From contig NC_090291.1 of assembly GCF_037392515.1 (NCBI RefSeq), positions 41,523,501-41,587,500 on the forward strand: DNA of 64,000 nucleotides, written 5' to 3'. Positions 61,501 to 64,000 of the stretch are shown here, one piece after another. Position numbers and translations under genes: made by a program. Numbering within the stretch: position 1 is the stretch's first letter; every line of letters starts with the position of its first letter. Below the pieces are notes generated by a model. That model saw nothing but the letters and a program-made list of their open reading frames with translations. It made no database searches and was not told where the DNA came from. This DNA comes from Haliotis asinina (lineage: Eukaryota; Mollusca; Gastropoda; Lepetellida; Haliotidae).

Positions 61501-64000
61501 CCATCCTCATGATCATCCCCGGCGACATCGGCAGCCTCATCGACTTCTTCAGCTTCACCGCCTGGATGTTCTACGGCATGACCTTCCTCTCCCTCATCGT
61601 CCTCAGGTTTAAGATGAAAGACGCACCAAGACCATATAAGGTAAAGAACACACACTGATGTTGTAAATAATCGCCCTTGATTTGCATTGGAGTCAGTAGT
61701 AATGTTTTGTCCATAGGAAAATCAGTATATTTAGTTGGAAAGGACTGTATAACGATGGGCCAAACGGACATCTAACGTTCAAATGTGGTCCGAAGGAAAC
61801 CATCCATTCTGAATTTTTCATTCATCTGAGTGAGTGATTTGGGATTTTCACCACTTTTCGGAATATTTCAGCAAAATCATGTTAGATGAAGTCTGAAATG
61901 GCCTTATCAGGTTGAATTCATTTTGGGAATTGAACCCCGAAGAATGAACGCTGTAACCACCAGGCTACCCCATAGCCCCTTCTTGATCTGATATCCGTAT
62001 GCTAAGCGACCGCTGGGCGCTACGGTTGGCTATTCAGGAGACCCCAAAGGGCTTTAAGCGTTAAGACGAGTGTTATACATGGATGGCTGTATGCTCTTAT
62101 GCAGAAACAGGACATGTTTATGGTTACTTTTTATTTGAACTGACCTTAAACTATATCCTCACCCAAAACACTAAAGTCTCTTTGAAAGCGTTTCACATTC
62201 CAGAATACCGGCGTAGATCCATTCAAGTCCTTCAGTTATATGCTATACTTATCACAGTACTCGTCGCTGTAGGTCCTCGCGGTACTAACGCGACTCCCTT
62301 TGCCCACCCTGCGATATGCGAGGCGATTACAGATGCAGATGCGATTACTTCCGATACCAGATTTCTCGTGACAAGCGTATATTCAAGAACGAGTTCTGGT
62401 TCCAAATTGCGCGTCCGTCACATACGACTTTACCGGACCAGGTTTACAATCATACGTGACTGTTGACAATTGTAACAGTTGGCTAATCTGGGGATGGTGG
62501 ATACACAATTTGTAATTCCTTCAATGATTATCACTTCCTTACTGTCAGCTGACAAACATGGAGCCATTCGATGGCATGAAACGTTGTTTGTCACCGGAAG
62601 TACCAAGGTCTTGCGAAATGGCTTAATCTACTTACGGACTCTACATGGCTACAATGACGATGCGACGTTTGAATTTTGTCTCCCTTCTTACAGCAAAAAA
62701 TCACTTCCTTATTACATCTGGTAAAGACGGGAGTATGATGTCGCTATCAGAAATATTACAAACGTCATGGTGGGAAACACCAAAAATGAGCCGGACCTCT
62801 TGTATTCATGTGGCATCGAACCCGGATCTTCTACGTGACGATGGAGTTATCTAAACAATGGGCTAGAAATGGACAAGCTGATCACATCCGCAGTCTATGG
62901 ATAAAGTGCCTGCAGGAGGAGCCGAGTGCCACTGCTTCGATCCCGTAGGCGTGTTATTCCTAACGTTAGAAAATAGTCTATATTATTACCCTTCCTGGCT
63001 CTCGGTATTAATACAATACAGCACGGACTGGTCCTCTCAGAGGTCAAATTGAAAAACACCAGTTTTAGTCATGATGAGTCCATTCAGCCATGCACGACGC
63101 AAGAACGCAAAACTTTCAATAACATCACGAGCTCACGCGCAACCTGACATTCAAGTTCACACGCCTAGTTCACCTCACCGTCATTTAGATACAAGAATTC
63201 GAAACTATACACCGTATGACAGCAACAAGTGTGCTAACAAGTGTGCTATAGCAGTGATCAGTCCTTTGTCTTTATAGACCTGTATAAGCATGACTTCACG
63301 ATGCCACTGAGTAACTAACTTTATAACGGCTGATATAAAGCTATTGTATCTTTATCTTTTGTTGACACGTAAAATGAAGTGTGCAAAACACATGTGATAA
63401 GCCTTCAATGCTTCTCCATGCTACGGTTGTCAGGGTAGCTGACTTACTTTATGCTATGTCATCGTAACCATTTGCTTAGAACGCTGCTCGTGATATCGAT
63501 CACTGGATTTCCTGGATTCGATTATTTCAATGCTGATGTCATATGGCTGGAATGAAAGCCAATGTGGCCGTGCTGTATAGTGTGGTGTCAACCGTTGAGA
63601 TTGATGAACTACATTATGGGCAGGTCTCGTCAACAAATGAAAATATTTAACCTGTAATCTGCCACACCACCAATTCAACTATCGTGTGTACATGTCCATT
63701 TCGGGGCGGTGGGGTAGCCTAGTGGTTAAAGCGTTCGCTCGTCACGCCGAAGACCCGGGTTCGATTACCGACATGGGTACAATGTGTGAAGCCCATTTCT
63801 GGTGTCCACCTCCGTGATATTGCTGGAATATTGCTAAAAAGCGGCGTAAAACTAAACTCACTCACTCACATGTCCATTTCAGGTTCCAATCCCAATCCCG
63901 ATCATCATGTTTCTGGTTTCACTGTACCTGGTCATCGCCCCTATTGTGGAGGATCCCCAGATAGAGTTCCTGTACGCCTTCCTCTTTGTACTCGGAGGCC
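49478..64000 (+). CDS. SLC7A9: b(0,+)-type amino acid transporter, SLC7 light chain (12 exons, 3' end outside window)
   Basis: Twelve coding exons join in frame to about 467 residues; family members have about 480-500. Joins: 49478-49502, 54618-54788, 55746-55847, 56387-56626, 57179-57304, 58018-58117, 58540-58584, 59070-59193, 59907-60010, 60793-60889, 61491-61640, 63883-64000+. All introns are GT-AG. The product has the APC-superfamily 12-TM fold: a hydrophilic tail (about 1-48), the TM1 unwound motif IVGTIIGSGIF (60-70), GGEYAY after TM2, and the TM6 motif [17 protein letters not shown]. Cys164 (FAMCGHP) aligns with the cysteine that disulfide-bonds the light chain to its heavy chain (rBAT or 4F2hc). 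[15 protein letters not shown] and the RPYKVPI segment favour SLC7A9 over LAT or y+LAT types. It should be a plasma-membrane exchanger of neutral and cationic amino acids. That substrate range comes from the family and is not shown here. Confidence 0.85.
50441..50568 (-). mobile_element. tRNA-derived SINE, antisense
   Basis: On the minus strand it has the A box tagcctagtgg, then gcgttcgctcgtcacgctga and the B box gggttcgattt, and ends with a decayed tail (aaactaaattcactcgatc). The middle body is shortened. Confidence 0.75.
52481..52912 (+). mobile_element. tRNA-derived SINE interrupted by a 5'-truncated LINE A tail
   Basis: The SINE head has A box tagcctagtgg and B box ggttcgattcc (52528-52538), and runs to about 52589. 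The matching SINE 3' part (tattgctggaatattgc...) resumes at about 52854. Between them sits LINE A 3' tail sequence. Confidence 0.75.
52590..52853 (+). mobile_element. 5'-truncated LINE A 3' tail nested in a SINE
   Basis: Matches 944-1203 of this window almost end to end: catggtccctagtgtggtga at the start and cacgatatggctgaaatatt near the end, then (CTCA)n. Imperfect flanking repeats, cccccaccatgatat on the left and cccccaaaatggtat on the right, look like a target-site duplication. Confidence 0.75.
54618..54788 (+). CDS. SLC7A9: SLC7A9-like exon 2: cytoplasmic tail and TM1a
   Basis: The acceptor is a T-rich tract ending taag and the donor is g|gtatca. An in-frame TAA overlaps the acceptor, so the exon cannot extend upstream. 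It encodes an acidic, Ser/Gln-rich tail followed by [17 protein letters not shown], the first half of TM1, and splits the codon for the first Gly of GSGIF. Confidence 0.85.
55746..55847 (+). CDS. SLC7A9: SLC7A9-like exon 3: TM1b and TM2
   Basis: Acceptor tttccag, donor g|gtaggt. It encodes [18 protein letters not shown], then the TM2 stretch [20 protein letters not shown] is the conserved TM1 substrate-binding turn of the family. Confidence 0.9.
56387..56626 (+). CDS. SLC7A9: SLC7A9-like exon 4: TM2 end to TM4 start, with heavy-chain cysteine
   Basis: Acceptor ctccaaaccag, donor t|gtgagt. It encodes [20 protein letters not shown], then TM3, then the extracellular loop with the single Cys (residue 164 of the joined protein) followed by GHP, then the start of TM4. 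The position of the Cys is the evidence that this is a heterodimeric light chain. Confidence 0.9.
56801..56962 (+). mobile_element. tRNA-derived SINE in intron 4
   Basis: A box tagcctagtgg, B box gggttcgattc, body acaatgtgtgaagcctattt, and a decayed tail gcgtcaggacttaattcatt. It is in the same orientation as the host gene. Confidence 0.8.
57179..57304 (+). CDS. SLC7A9: SLC7A9-like exon 5: TM4 end and TM5
   Basis: Acceptor ctgtttcag, donor g|gtattg. It encodes [20 protein letters not shown], then the hydrophobic [21 protein letters not shown]. Both match the family pattern NxxSxxxxxxVQxxFTxxKL. Confidence 0.9.
57379..57569 (-). repeat. Repeat family C copy in intron 5
   Basis: Read on the minus strand it goes from gcttttatgaggcgtctaac through acttggttgacacatgtcat and tgtctggtccagactcaaat to a decayed 3' end. 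It pairs with the copy at 48859-49038. Confidence 0.65.
58018..58117 (+). CDS. SLC7A9: SLC7A9-like exon 6: loop and TM6a
   Basis: Acceptor cacccaag, donor g|gtaagt. It encodes an extracellular loop and ends [15 protein letters not shown] with the Trp codon split. This is the substrate-gating TM6 segment of the family. Confidence 0.9.
58540..58584 (+). CDS. SLC7A9: SLC7A9-like exon 7: TM6b mini-exon
   Basis: A 45-nt exon with acceptor ttccccag and donor a|gtgagt. It encodes [14 protein letters not shown], the strictly conserved continuation of TM6, and is flanked by phase-2 junctions on both sides. Confidence 0.85.
58813..58955 (+). mobile_element. tRNA-derived SINE in intron 7
   Basis: A-box region tagtctggtggttaaagcg, B box ggtttgattcc, body tacaatgtgtgactcccatt, with a shortened 3' end reading aaacccaactcag. 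It is more diverged than the intron 11 copy. Confidence 0.75.
59070..59193 (+). CDS. SLC7A9: SLC7A9-like exon 8: TM7
   Basis: Acceptor tttgaacag, donor g|gtgagt. It encodes [20 protein letters not shown], then [10 protein letters not shown] and the loop [11 protein letters not shown]. The NLPRA opening is the family's conserved cytoplasmic motif before TM7. Confidence 0.9.
59907..60010 (+). CDS. SLC7A9: SLC7A9-like exon 9: TM8
   Basis: Acceptor cttttgcag, donor g|gttagc. It encodes [19 protein letters not shown], then [16 protein letters not shown]. The FGxxNGSxFxxxR motif is diagnostic of the SLC7 light chains. Confidence 0.9.
60166..60312 (+). mobile_element. tRNA-derived SINE in intron 9
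   Basis: Diverged A box, intact B box gggttcgattcc, body tacaatgtgtgaagcctatt and the tail phrase ttgctggaatattgctaaaa. There is no (CTCA)n tail. Confidence 0.75.
60409..60494. repeat. Short imperfect inverted-repeat element in intron 9
   Basis: An 86-bp stretch whose ends are imperfect reverse complements: tattctcggagcgatcgtag on the left, and on the right a segment whose complement reads tattctcgaaacgttcgtgg. It has the form of a small hairpin or MITE-like element. Only one copy is seen in this window. Confidence 0.5.
60570..60769. repeat. 200-bp near-perfect palindrome just upstream of exon 10
   Basis: The left arm 60570-60661 and right arm 60677-60769 are reverse complements with few mismatches, sharing for example aacacatgaaagtacaag. 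A 15-bp loop separates them. The arms may extend a little further outward. The right arm ends about 23 bp before exon 10. Confidence 0.75.
60793..60889 (+). CDS. SLC7A9: SLC7A9-like exon 10: TM8 end and cytoplasmic loop
   Basis: Acceptor tgtgtttccag, donor a|gtgagt. It encodes [18 protein letters not shown], then [14 protein letters not shown], matching the family's AxREGxLPxxLSxI...TPxPA. A long palindrome ends just upstream of the acceptor. Confidence 0.9.
61491..61640 (+). CDS. SLC7A9: SLC7A9-like exon 11: TM9 and TM10
   Basis: Acceptor catcttacag, donor g|gtaaag, phase 0 at both ends. It encodes [20 protein letters not shown], then [18 protein letters not shown] and [12 protein letters not shown]. 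The IIPGDI phrase is the best pointer to the b(0,+)AT subgroup. Confidence 0.9.
61827..61980 (-). mobile_element. tRNA-derived SINE, antisense, in intron 11
   Basis: The minus strand shows ggggctatggggtagcctgg, then a B-box-like ggggttcaattcc and a diverged body, ending in ccaaatcactcactcagatg. It is one of the older copies by divergence. Confidence 0.7.
61981..63689 (+). other. Remainder of intron 11, nothing recognised
   Basis: About 1.7 kb between two SINEs. Several short open frames are present but none has a family motif or paired splice sites that would fit the transporter. Confidence 0.4.
63703..63867 (+). mobile_element. Young tRNA-derived SINE with target-site duplication at the exon 12 acceptor
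   Basis: This is the best-preserved SINE in the window. A box tagcctagtgg is at 63715-63725 and the B box near 63758-63768. The body has tacaatgtgtgaagcccatt and the tail gcggcgtaaaactaaactca ends in (CTCA)n. It is flanked by perfect 13-bp duplications acatgtccatttc at 63690-63702 and 63868-63880. The second copy runs straight into the AG of the splice acceptor. Confidence 0.9.
63883..64000 (+). CDS. SLC7A9: SLC7A9-like exon 12: TM11 and TM12 start (cut by window end)
   Basis: Acceptor tgtccatttcag. It encodes [20 protein letters not shown], then [17 protein letters not shown], and is open at the window edge. The acceptor's pyrimidine tract is one copy of a SINE target-site duplication. Confidence 0.85.

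Noticed and set aside
63703..63790. tRNA gene
   Set aside because: A and B boxes are present, but the body continues into the SINE tail with (CTCA)n and a target-site duplication, and no clean cloverleaf is formed. The same holds for the other tRNA-like heads.

Overview
This window is animal nuclear DNA. It has GT-AG introns, an AATAAA polyadenylation signal, a TATA box, LINE retrotransposon remnants and tRNA-headed SINEs. The repeats, with tRNA-like heads and shared 3' ends finishing in (CTCA)n, resemble what I remember of gastropod mollusc genomes, abalone (Haliotis) in particular. That placement is an inference and could not be searched here.

Layout. Positions 1-1203 hold the dead 3' end of a plus-strand LINE with an RNase H remnant and a Cys/His knuckle. 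Positions about 1355-2535 hold a dead minus-strand LINE of CR1/L2 type. Positions 2536-4323 carry nothing I recognise. Positions 4402-47436 are a tandem array of about 14.8 units of 2.9 kb. Positions 47437-49477 hold a decayed stub of the array unit and repeat fragments. From 49478 to the window end runs a plus-strand amino acid transporter gene of the SLC7 light-chain family, closest in my reading to SLC7A9 (b(0,+)AT). Twelve coding exons are visible and the last few codons lie outside the window.

The main discovery is inside the array. Each unit holds one complete small minus-strand gene with a TATA box, a 37-nt first coding exon, a 212-nt intron, a 248-nt second coding exon and an AATAAA signal. 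The spliced product is 94 residues: a 20-residue signal peptide and a 74-residue mature peptide made only of glycine (59) and histidine (15). There are 15 copies. All are intact and almost identical in protein, although exon 2 carries several silent differences between copies. The array looks like a dosage-amplified set of secreted Gly/His peptide genes. Metal binding, hard-tissue or mucus function, or antimicrobial action are possible, but the sequence does not say which.

The transporter gene is heavily invaded by SINEs. One SINE sits in the polypyrimidine tract of the last visible splice acceptor, and its 13-bp target duplication restores that tract. A 200-bp near-perfect palindrome lies just upstream of exon 10. 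The plus-strand LINE, the tRNA SINEs and a third repeat family share one 3' end, which suggests a single LINE machinery mobilised all three. I see no functional link between the peptide array and the transporter beyond adjacency.
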